From Marinobacter sp. es.042 (GTDB lineage: Bacteria > Pseudomonadota > Gammaproteobacteria > Pseudomonadales > Oleiphilaceae), in assembly GCF_900188315.1 (NCBI RefSeq), contig NZ_LT897781.1, positions 3,100,001 through 3,164,000 on the forward strand: DNA of 64,000 bases. The letters run 5' to 3'. This document shows, in pieces, positions 1 through 6,767 of this stretch. Numbering within the stretch: position 1 is the stretch's first letter; each line of letters begins with the position of its first letter. Below the pieces are notes generated by a model. The model was given only the letters and a program-made list of their open reading frames with translations. It had not been told where the DNA came from and searched no databases. Both the position numbers and the translations under genes were made by a program.

Positions 1-615
1 AGGGTAATTCTCTGGGCTTGTGCGTCCGTGCAGGCCCGGCAAAAAGCCCGGCGCCTGCTCACCAGCCATCCGGCCATGCACGCCCTGCTGTATCGCATGG
101 AAACACCCGCCCTGGACACTGGCAACAGCCATCATGATGCCGACGATCTGCCGGACACCGACACTCGAGGCAACCTGCTACCACTGCCCGACAGCGACAT
201 TCTGTTGTGTTGGGCCGGCGCCGGTGAACCGGAATTACCTGAGTCGCTTCGGTCAGGCAAGCAGCTCGTGCTTGAGGCCGGCGGCAGCGCCAGCCTTTCG
301 GACGATGATCAGGCCCTGCACCGGATCGCCGAGCATCTGAAAAACCGCGCCAAGGCAGTCATCCTGCTGGTTCGCTGCTGGCAACCCCCTACCGGCGAGC
401 TTCAGGACTTCCTGGCGGCCGCCCGGGACATCTGGCCCGACGACGCCAGGGTCGCGCTGGTGCCACTGGCCACGGACAGCAATCAGAAACCCGATGCCCA
501 CCAGATCCAGCCCTGGCTGCGATTTGCCGAAAGGGTGGGCAGCGAGTTCGTCCAGGTGTCTCTGCCCCCGCTCCTGATGCGGGATCCCTACACAGCCATA
601 GGGGACGGGTCATGA
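1..615 (+). CDS. DUF2868-family protein, C-terminal part (5' end outside window)
   Basis: The frame is open from base 1, so only the last 204 codons are present and the true start lies upstream. I assign it to DUF2868 mainly because this family commonly sits immediately before a DUF3482 GTPase, and the stop here overlaps the GTPase start by 4 nt (ATGA), implying translational coupling. The visible part is soluble-looking, with no clear membrane helix, and contains a stretch around bases 340-520 resembling a Rossmann-like alpha/beta segment (hydrophobic strand, then charged helix). Function is unknown; membrane-remodelling or stress roles have been suggested for the GTPase partner class but nothing in this fragment shows an activity. 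Confidence 0.6.
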   Translation, partial: RVILWACASVQARQKARRLLTSHPAMHALLYRMETPALDTGNSHHDADDLPDTDTRGNLLPLPDSDILLCWAGAGEPELPESLRSGKQLVLEAGGSASLSDDDQALHRIAEHLKNRAKAVILLVRCWQPPTGELQDFLAAARDIWPDDARVALVPLATDSNQKPDAHQIQPWLRFAERVGSEFVQVSLPPLLMRDPYTAIGDGS

Positions 616-2042
616 CTCAGATACCCACGTTTGCGGTCGTCGGACACCCGAACAAAGGTAAATCCAGCGTAGTGGCGACCCTGTCCCAGAACGATGCCAT
701 TGCCATTGCCCTGGAACCCGGCACCACGCGCAGGCATCAGGCTTACCCGCTGAAGGTGGACGGCCAGATCCTCTACACTCTGGTCGACACGCCCGGATTC
801 CAGCGGCCGAGACGGGTAATGGAGTGGCTGGAAGCCCACAGTGTCTCCGCCTCGGATCATGCAGACACCGTCAAAGCCTTTGTGGCACAGCATGAGGGGG
901 ACGGCCGATTCACCGATGAATGTGAGCTTCTCAGACCGCTGATTGAGGGCGCCGGGATCATCTACGTGGTGGACGGCTCGGTGCCCTACAGCGCAGAGCA
1001 CGAGGCAGAAATGACCATCCTGCGCTGGACTGGCCGCCCGAGCCTGGCCCTGATCAACAGCATCGGTGCCGACGACTACAGTGATACCTGGCAGGCCGCG
1101 TTGGGCCAGTTCTTTCAGGTTGTTCGCCGTTTCGACGCTGTTCGCGCTACTTTTGAGCAACATCTGAGCCTCCTACGGGCTTTCGGACAGCTGGAGTCTG
1201 ACTGGGAAGTGCCTCTGGAGCAGGCCACCCACTACCTGTCCGGCCAGCGCCAGCAGCGCCGGCAACTGGCCGCAGTACTGATCGCCAGGGCGCTGGAGGA
1301 CATGATGTCCTACCAGGAGAAACGTACCCTCACCGCCGGCCAGGCAGCCGAAACCAGCGACGGCCCTCTGGCCAAACAGCTGAGGGAGCACTGGTATCGC
1401 CACCAGCGCAAGCGTGAACAGACCCTGCGCGTGGATATCGAGCACCTGTACCAACACCAGCGCATCCGCCGCCAGGAAGCCGAACTCGAGTGGCACAGTG
1501 AACATGATCTTTTCTCGGAAGACAGCCGCAAAGCCTGGGCCGTCAGCAAACGCTACCTGGCCACCGCCGGCTTCGGCGCGGGCGCCGTCAGTGGCGCCGG
1601 AATCGACGCGCTGACTTTCGGCTCATCCCTTGGAACCGGTGCTCTGGTGGGCGGTTTGATCGGTGCTGCCGGCAGTTATTTTTACGGAGACCGGCTGGCC
1701 CTGCCGGCCCTGAACATCGGCGTGCTCCGGGACGGATTGAAAACGGCTACCTTCGGACCTGTACAGGACAGCCAGTTCGGCTATGTTGTATTGGGACGGG
1801 CAGTGGATCATTGGTGGCATATCTCCCATCGAAATCACGCTGGCCGCGACCTGCTGGACCTTGAGCCAGCAGACCATCACTGGCTCGAGCGACTTGAAAA
1901 ATCGAGCCGGCAGGAGATTCAGAAAGCCTACGACAAGTGCCGGAAAAGGCGCCCCCTGGATGACCGCCAGCGGGAAAGATTCGCCATTTCGATCGAAAAG
2001 GCCATGGCCGTTTACGACGATTGGCGGTTGAACCGCACCTGA
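612..2042 (+). CDS. GTPase with DUF3482 domain
   Basis: A 476-residue TRAFAC-type GTPase. The P-loop GHPNKGKSS is at residues 11-19, the switch-I threonines are in GTTR (37-40), and the G3 motif DTPGF is at 59-63. The usual NKxD specificity motif is replaced by something like NSIGADD near 149-155, so guanine recognition may be atypical. A glycine/alanine-rich hydrophobic stretch at about 321-360 could insert in or associate with a membrane; DUF3482 covers the C-terminal half. Its start overlaps the stop of the DUF2868 gene by 4 nt, so the two are one unit. No biochemical role is established for the family as far as I know; a membrane-associated GTPase is the safest reading. Confidence 0.85.
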   Translation: MTQIPTFAVVGHPNKGKSSVVATLSQNDAIAIALEPGTTRRHQAYPLKVDGQILYTLVDTPGFQRPRRVMEWLEAHSVSASDHADTVKAFVAQHEGDGRFTDECELLRPLIEGAGIIYVVDGSVPYSAEHEAEMTILRWTGRPSLALINSIGADDYSDTWQAALGQFFQVVRRFDAVRATFEQHLSLLRAFGQLESDWEVPLEQATHYLSGQRQQRRQLAAVLIARALEDMMSYQEKRTLTAGQAAETSDGPLAKQLREHWYRHQRKREQTLRVDIEHLYQHQRIRRQEAELEWHSEHDLFSEDSRKAWAVSKRYLATAGFGAGAVSGAGIDALTFGSSLGTGALVGGLIGAAGSYFYGDRLALPALNIGVLRDGLKTATFGPVQDSQFGYVVLGRAVDHWWHISHRNHAGRDLLDLEPADHHWLERLEKSSRQEIQKAYDKCRKRRPLDDRQRERFAISIEKAMAVYDDWRLNRT

Positions 2043-2058
2043 AAGGGATGTTTATACT
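2028..2058 (+). promoter_or_regulatory. Candidate sigma70 promoter for ectC
   Basis: TTGAAC at 2028-2033 and TATACT at 2053-2058 resemble -35 and -10 boxes, but the 19-nt spacer is longer than optimal and the -35 box overlaps the end of the GTPase gene. The -10 lies 34 nt before the ectC start. Confidence 0.35.
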
Positions 2059-2092
2059 AAAAGGCTATTCCATCACACAATGAGGAATGCTC

Positions 2093-2488
2093 ATGAAAAT
2101 CGTACGAGTGCAAGACATTATCGGTACCGAGCGGGAAGTCACCGGCCCGGGGTGGACAAGCCGCCGCATGCTGCTCAAGAAAGACGGCATGGGCTTTTCC
2201 TTCCACGAGACCATCATCCCTGCCGGGGCCGAGTTGAACCTCTGGTACAAGCATCACCTGGAAGCGGTCTACTGTGTTGCCGGCAACGGCAAGATCCTTG
2301 ACAAAGCCACTGGTGAAACCCACGAGATCACCGACGGAACCCTGTACGCACTCGACAAGCATGACCAGCACACCCTGTACGGTGGCACGGAAGACATGAG
2401 ACTGATCTGTGCCTTCAATCCACCGGTTACCGGCCGTGAAGTCCACGACGAAGACGGTGCCTATCTGCCGGACACCAGCGAAGACTGA
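2093..2488 (+). CDS. ectC: L-ectoine synthase
   Basis: A 131-residue cupin that closes N-gamma-acetyl-2,4-diaminobutyrate to ectoine, a compatible solute. I chose ATG 2093 rather than the upstream ATG 2087: GAGGA lies 6 nt before it, and this numbering places the iron-binding residues known from characterised EctC proteins exactly at Glu57, Tyr85 and His93. All three are present, as are the W-Y-K-H-H-x-E strand and the late C-A-F-N-P-P segment. ectA, ectB, ectD and ask_ect are not adjacent, so this is a solitary ectC copy. The next gene, a transporter, begins directly after the stop codon. Ectoine synthase identity is secure; the physiological substrate source is not. Confidence 0.93.
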   Translation: MKIVRVQDIIGTEREVTGPGWTSRRMLLKKDGMGFSFHETIIPAGAELNLWYKHHLEAVYCVAGNGKILDKATGETHEITDGTLYALDKHDQHTLYGGTEDMRLICAFNPPVTGREVHDEDGAYLPDTSED

Positions 2489-3703
2489 TTGCTTTTGACC
2501 GTGGCTGAAAACCAGGCCGCAACCTCACCGCCACCGCCAGCGAAGCTGCTGCCGGTGGCGGTGTTGCTTTGGCTGGCCGGCGTTTATCTTCGGATTCCGG
2601 TGCTGGTAGCACCACCCCTGGCGCCGTTCATCAGCGACGAACTGGCATTGACCCAGGCACTCACCGGCGCCCTGACCACCCTACCCATCCTGATGCTGGC
2701 CATTGGCTCCATGCCCGGCTCACTGGCCATTGCCCGGATTGGCCCCCGCAATACCCTGGCTCTGGCCATGGTGATCATGGTGATCGGCTCCGCCGGGCGC
2801 GGCCTGATGCCCGACACCCTGACCCTGATGATTGCGAGTGCCGTCATGGGCATCGGCGTCTCCATGATGCAACCGTCACTGCCGGCACTGCTGCCCCGGT
2901 GGCTGGAACCCCACCACCTCGCGTTAGGCTCGGCGATCTACATGAACGGCATGCTGATGGGAGAGTTCATCGGTGCCGGCATCACGCTGCCTGTGCTCAT
3001 GCCCCTGCTAGACAACAGCTGGCGCGCCACCCTGGTGGCCTGGTCACTCCCGGCACTGCTGGTTGCCGCAGCCCTGTTCCTGCCCAAACGTGACCGGGCC
3101 AAACCGGTGCGAAAAGTGGCCTGGCTACCGGACTGGCATAACCCCTTGACCCTGAGAATCGGTCTACTGCTCGGCCTCTCCGGCTCGCTGTTTTTTGGCC
3201 TCAACGCGTACATGGGCAACCTGCTGCAGCATCAGGGCCAGTTCGACAAACTGCCGGACGCCCTATTCTGGTACAACCTTGCCCAGGTCTTCGCCTCCCT
3301 GATCATGCTGAAAATGGCGCGCTACTGGGTCGGCCGGCGTGGCGCCATCGCCACCCTGGCCAGCATCAGCCTGCTCGGCGCCATTGGCGCGGTCATGCTT
3401 ACCGGCTGGTGGTCCATCGTCAGTGCCACCCTCATGAGCCTGGTCGCCGGCATGCTCCTGATCCTGCTCGTAGCGATACCCCCGCTGGTGGTCTCCTCCG
3501 CCGAAACTGGCCGCCTCTCCGCCGGCACCTTCCTGGTCGGTTACACCGTCGCTTTTTGCGTGCCCATGCTTGGCGGTGTCGTCGCCGACTGGACCGGCGA
3601 TGCCCGCCACGCCCTGATGCTGATGATCACCTACGGCCTGCTGGTCTTGCCCCTGGCCTTTACCCTGAACCTGGAACGAAAAAAGGATCAGCCCGAAAGC
3701 TGA
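2489..3703 (+). CDS. MFS transporter, CynX/NimT-like
   Basis: About 400 residues with roughly twelve hydrophobic helices and the general look of the CynX (cyanate) / NimT branch of the major facilitator superfamily, including the N-terminal L-R-x-P-V-L-V-A-P-P-L segment typical of that branch. The frame opens with TTG immediately after the ectC stop; TTG 2495 or GTG 2501 are other possible starts, and none has a strong ribosome-binding site, so translation is probably coupled to ectC. The stop codon lies inside the terminator hairpin. The substrate cannot be read from sequence; pairing with a solitary ectoine synthase suggests an osmolyte or its precursor as a hypothesis. Confidence 0.8.
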   Translation: MLLTVAENQAATSPPPPAKLLPVAVLLWLAGVYLRIPVLVAPPLAPFISDELALTQALTGALTTLPILMLAIGSMPGSLAIARIGPRNTLALAMVIMVIGSAGRGLMPDTLTLMIASAVMGIGVSMMQPSLPALLPRWLEPHHLALGSAIYMNGMLMGEFIGAGITLPVLMPLLDNSWRATLVAWSLPALLVAAALFLPKRDRAKPVRKVAWLPDWHNPLTLRIGLLLGLSGSLFFGLNAYMGNLLQHQGQFDKLPDALFWYNLAQVFASLIMLKMARYWVGRRGAIATLASISLLGAIGAVMLTGWWSIVSATLMSLVAGMLLILLVAIPPLVVSSAETGRLSAGTFLVGYTVAFCVPMLGGVVADWTGDARHALMLMITYGLLVLPLAFTLNLERKKDQPES

Positions 3704-3710
3704 TCCTTTT
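3681..3710 (+). terminator. Rho-independent terminator of ectC-MFS unit
   Basis: A perfect 12-bp stem: AAAAGGATCAGC, loop CCGAAA, GCTGATCCTTTT. It ends in a U-run and, because the 5' arm starts with four A, it can work on both strands. It overlaps the MFS stop codon. Confidence 0.9.
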
Positions 3711-3755
3711 CTGAATACCAATTTTCCCTCGCGGACTCCACTAATTCAGCCGGAA

Positions 3756-3848
3756 GGCCGTGGGGCGGGGAGTCTTTTCCGCCGGGAAAAAATGTCTGAG
3801 CGAAGCGAGTTGTTTTTCCCAGAGGAAAAGACTCCCCGCCCCACGGCC
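3756..3848. repeat. Long intergenic hairpin, family 1, copy A
   Basis: A perfect 25-bp inverted repeat (3756-3780 with 3824-3848) encloses a second 8-bp stem (GGGAAAAA / TTTTTCCC) and the core TGTCTGAGCGAAGCGAGTTG at 3793-3812. The same core recurs at 29058-29077 and, inverted with one change, at 28901-28920, each time inside unrelated but self-complementary arms. It lies between two convergent genes, just after an ordinary terminator. Confidence 0.9.
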
Positions 3849-3869
3849 AGACTCCGAACTAAAACAGGG

Positions 3870-5045
3870 TCAGATGTAATAGTCCTTCAACGGAGGAAAC
3901 CCATTAAACTCAATGGCACTGTAGGTCGTCGTATAGGCTCCGGTAGACAGCCAGTACATCCGATCCCCGATCGCCAGATTCAACGGCAACGGATACTTAT
4001 GATGCTCATACATGATATCGGCACTGTCACAGGTCGGCCCGGCAATCACACAGTCCTCGCCCTCGCCCACCTTTTCCGTCCAGATCGGAAACTTGATCGC
4101 CTCATCCAGCGTCTCGATCAGGCCTGAAAACTTGCCCACATCGGTAAACACCCAGCGATGCAGGGCAGTACGGGATTTCCGGGAAATCAGAACCACCTCG
4201 CTCACCAGAACACCGGCGTTGGAAATCAGCGATCGGCCCGGCTCGATGATGATCTCCGGCAGCTCCGCACCAAAATCCTCGTGCAGGAAGCGGGCAATCT
4301 CCTCCGCGTACACCTTCAGCTCATTGGTGCGAGTGATGTAGTTGGCCGGGAAACCACCGCCCATGTTGATCATCTTCAGCTCGATACCGTCTTCTTCCTT
4401 CAGACGCTCGAAAATCACCTTCACCTTGCTCAGGGCCGCATCCCAGGCGCCAATCTCGCGCTGCTGGGAACCGACGTGAAACGACACGCCGTAGGGCACC
4501 AGGCCCAGGTCACGGGCAAGGATCAGCAGGTCCATGGCCATGTCGGTCTGGCAGCCGAACTTGCGGGACAGCGGCCAGTCTGCCGTCAGGGTACCTTCGG
4601 TCAGGATACGCACATACACTTTCGAGCCCGGGGCCGCCTTGGCGATGTTGCGAAGGTCTGCCTCCGAGTCGGTGGCAAACATACGAACGCCTTTCTCGTA
4701 GAAGGTGCGAATGTCCTTCGCCTTCTTGATGGTATTGCCGTAGCTGATCCGCTCACCGGTCACACCCAGGGCCATCACCTTTTCCAGCTCGTACACCGAC
4801 GCGATATCGAAAGAGGCACCCTTGTCGCGCAGCATGGTCAGAACTTGCGGAGCCGGGTTGGCTTTCACTGCGTAGTAAACCTTGGCGTAGGGGAAACCCT
4901 CGACCAGCTCGTCGTACTGACGGTCAATCGTTGCGGTATCGATCACCACAAACGGAGTTTCCTTGCCGTCGGCAAAGTCCTTGATGCGCTTGAACGTGTC
5001 GGCTTCGTAGTAATCGGCGATATTGGCGTTAGCGGCTTCGGTCAT
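3870..5045 (-). CDS. speC: Ornithine decarboxylase, fold type III PLP enzyme
   Basis: A 391-residue alanine-racemase-fold decarboxylase producing putrescine from ornithine, at the entry to polyamine synthesis. The Schiff-base lysine is Lys61 in YYAVKANP; HVGSQ and the glycine-rich GGGFP segment bind PLP phosphate; the active-site cysteine is Cys339 in GPTCDSAD, supplied across the dimer interface. Length matches the Pseudomonas-type SpeC rather than the large fold-I enzyme of E. coli. Broader lysine/ornithine specificity is possible. GTGGAGGGA lies upstream of the ATG, and a strong intrinsic terminator lies further upstream in the leader (see 5080-5111), which suggests regulation by attenuation. 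Confidence 0.9.
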   Translation of the reverse strand: MTEAANANIADYYEADTFKRIKDFADGKETPFVVIDTATIDRQYDELVEGFPYAKVYYAVKANPAPQVLTMLRDKGASFDIASVYELEKVMALGVTGERISYGNTIKKAKDIRTFYEKGVRMFATDSEADLRNIAKAAPGSKVYVRILTEGTLTADWPLSRKFGCQTDMAMDLLILARDLGLVPYGVSFHVGSQQREIGAWDAALSKVKVIFERLKEEDGIELKMINMGGGFPANYITRTNELKVYAEEIARFLHEDFGAELPEIIIEPGRSLISNAGVLVSEVVLISRKSRTALHRWVFTDVGKFSGLIETLDEAIKFPIWTEKVGEGEDCVIAGPTCDSADIMYEHHKYPLPLNLAIGDRMYWLSTGAYTTTYSAIEFNGFPPLKDYYI

Positions 5046-5079
5046 GGGTGGTGTGTCCCTCCACAGGGCAAACAGGCAT

Positions 5080-5111
5080 AAAAAAAGGCACTACAGCAAC
5101 GCTGCAGCACC
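5080..5111 (-). terminator. Intrinsic terminator in the speC 5' leader (candidate attenuator)
   Basis: Read on the minus strand: GGTGCTGCAGC, loop GTT, GCTGTAGTGCC, then seven T. The 11 pairs include three G-U. It ends 34 nt before the speC start codon. No minus-strand gene lies immediately upstream, so any RNA ending here must begin in the same 160-bp gap: it is either a truncated speC leader or a small RNA. Confidence 0.8.
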
Positions 5112-5126
5112 CGTTAGATAGCGCGA

Positions 5127-5171
5127 TCATCGGGCTTTTTTGAGGGCCCGGATATGAGCACTTTTACCCAT
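5127..5171 (-). other. Possible 14-codon leader ORF of speC
   Basis: ATG to TGA encodes MGKSAHIRALKKAR, rich in Arg and Lys. The stop is 15 nt before the 5' arm of the leader terminator, the spacing expected if a ribosome paused at the stop interferes with hairpin formation. Against it: no Shine-Dalgarno sequence precedes the ATG. An overlapping GTG ORF beginning at 5161 in another frame is an alternative. Confidence 0.3.
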
Positions 5172-5270
5172 AAAACGAAGGGAATTTGTTACCGAATGAA
5201 AAGGGGCGTTGAGGGCTATTCCGCTCGTGTTAAACTGAGCATTATTTGATCAGAGCCAAGTGGTTTTTAT

Positions 5271-5483
5271 ATGTCGGACATCAGCTCAATTGCCGCCGCC
5301 AGCACTCAACTGAATCAGCAACGCGTTCAGGAGCAGGCACAGCTTTCTGTCCTGAAAGCCTCCCTCGATATGGCCCAGCAGGGCGCCCTGCAGCTGCTTG
5401 AAGGCGTAACGGAAACGGCAGTAGCGACCGCCGGCGCTAATCCGTCTGACAACGTCGGCACTATGATCGACGTTCGCGCGTAG
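5271..5483 (+). CDS. YjfB-family small protein (putative motility protein)
   Basis: A 70-residue, alanine/glutamine-rich, helical peptide starting MSDISSIAAAS and ending in M-I-D-V-R-A. The N-terminal S-S-I-A-A-A-S-T motif, the central V-L-K-A-S-L-D-M-A-Q-Q segment and the length match the YjfB family (PF14070), annotated as putative motility proteins on the basis of co-regulation in Bacillus. No signal peptide or membrane helix. The ATG is preceded by a T-rich stretch rather than a clear Shine-Dalgarno. Its stop is only 3 nt from the end of the convergent ATP-grasp gene. The molecular function is unknown. Confidence 0.75.
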   Translation: MSDISSIAAASTQLNQQRVQEQAQLSVLKASLDMAQQGALQLLEGVTETAVATAGANPSDNVGTMIDVRA

Positions 5484-5486
5484 CCC

Positions 5487-6305
5487 TCAGACCGCCACCG
5501 GCCATATCGGTGGTGGTTCGGTAGGCCCGTCCGGGTCTTCCGGTTCAGTCTGTTCCCGTAGATAGCCGAGAATCGCTTCCTGGAGCTCCGTGCCCTGGCC
5601 CAATCCCTTGTTTCCGAACAGCCGGTTGAATTCCAGTACGTAAGGGTGGCCATCCACCAGCGCAATATCAAAGCCGGCGTGATCAACACCCAGATCCCGG
5701 GCCAGCCGCAATGCCAGCGCCGTCATCGCCGGGGGAACCGGGCTGTTGTCGATGCGGCCACCTTGGGCCACATTGTTGTAGAAGCCCTGATCGGCCTGGG
5801 TTCGCCAGTAAGCCGTCAGCACCTGATCGCCAACCACAACAACTCGTGCATCCCGGTCCAGAGGCAGGTATTCCTGAGCATAGAGCACATCAGTGCGTTC
5901 GCAGTAGCGGCGCCAGTCCTCACGGGATTCAATCAGCCAGACGCCTTCGCCCATGCTGGCCTTGGGGAGCTTTGCCACGAACGGATGCACCATGGCATCC
6001 CAGATCATGTCACGTTCCACCGGGCCGTTGGCCTCAATCATCGTCCAGGGCGTGTGCTCCGGGGCCACCGCCTGGAATGCCCGGGTCATCTCCACCTTGT
6101 CGTGGCCGATGCGGTAGCTGGCTTCGCTGGGAAACACCCGGCACTTGAGACCGTGAACCAGGGCATTTAACTGCCAGTATTCTGGGAACAGGACCCAATC
6201 CGCTTCCCGCAACAGTTCTTTATGGCGCAGAAACTGCTCCGGCTTGAGGACGGTGGTGTCGGGAAAACCCAGGGTTCGGAAAATATCGAAGGAAACAAGG
6301 TGCAT
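5487..6305 (-). CDS. RimK-like ATP-grasp protein
   Basis: A 272-residue ATP-grasp fold protein. The N-terminus MHLVSFDIFRTLGFP is typical of a proteobacterial family of unassigned ATP-grasp ligases; the frame extends 20 codons upstream, but the residues added are unlike the family and neither start has a strong ribosome-binding site. The middle contains the lysine strand FVAKLPKASMGEGVWL for nucleotide binding, and the C-terminal third has the metal-binding E-F-N-R in VLEFNRLFGNKGL. RimK relatives ligate amino acids to carboxylates of proteins or small molecules, but the acceptor here is unknown. It stands alone between convergent and divergent neighbours. Confidence 0.8.
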   Translation of the reverse strand: MHLVSFDIFRTLGFPDTTVLKPEQFLRHKELLREADWVLFPEYWQLNALVHGLKCRVFPSEASYRIGHDKVEMTRAFQAVAPEHTPWTMIEANGPVERDMIWDAMVHPFVAKLPKASMGEGVWLIESREDWRRYCERTDVLYAQEYLPLDRDARVVVVGDQVLTAYWRTQADQGFYNNVAQGGRIDNSPVPPAMTALALRLARDLGVDHAGFDIALVDGHPYVLEFNRLFGNKGLGQGTELQEAILGYLREQTEPEDPDGPTEPPPIWPVAV

Positions 6306-6446
6306 GGATACTGCGCACTCGGGGTTGAGTTGCGCGTATTTTATACAGGGCTGACATTCAGGCAAGTGCTATTTTCACGTCCGGACATCAGGAAAAGACC
6401 GTACAGGTGCTACCCTTGAAGCAGCACAGAAGCACCGGAGGGCGGA

Positions 6447-6767
6447 ATGCAGGAACTTGATGCGAGGGCAAAGTCTCTTCTGGCCGCACTGAAAGCGGAC
6501 TCCCGGTCAGGCGGTACACACTTGTTGGCTCTGGCGGCCCATGCGGCCGGGAAGCCCCTCTGGGTTCTTGCCGACAGCTTCCGGAACAGCGACGCCGACC
6601 CCGGGTCGGTTGAACTCGAGGAAGTGCCCGCGGAAGAACTCAACGCACCGGCGGGAGAGTGGATAACGCCACGGAATATCTATTTTGAGCGGGTGCCACA
6701 CGCGCTGGTCAGCAAACGCATCAGCGAGTTGGGCGTTTTTTCGTGCCCTGCTGAGCCTCGGCGGTAA
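6447..6767 (+). CDS. Small hypothetical protein
   Basis: A 106-residue protein not recognised by family. A good GGAGGG ribosome-binding site lies 5 nt before the ATG, and the first 50 residues (helical L-D-A-R-A-K-S-L-L-A-A-L then G-G-T-H-L-L-A-L-A-A-H-A-A-G) look like genuine coding sequence. The 3' 47 nt overlap the end of the convergent hrpB gene. No membrane helix or signal peptide is seen. It may be lineage-specific; antisense overlap with hrpB is small enough not to disqualify it. Confidence 0.55.
   Translation: MQELDARAKSLLAALKADSRSGGTHLLALAAHAAGKPLWVLADSFRNSDADPGSVELEEVPAEELNAPAGEWITPRNIYFERVPHALVSKRISELGVFSCPAEPRR

Noticed and set aside
4158..5081. 307-codon open frame antisense to ornithine decarboxylase
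   Set aside because: Low-information translation with no recognisable family; the opposite strand carries every SpeC motif.
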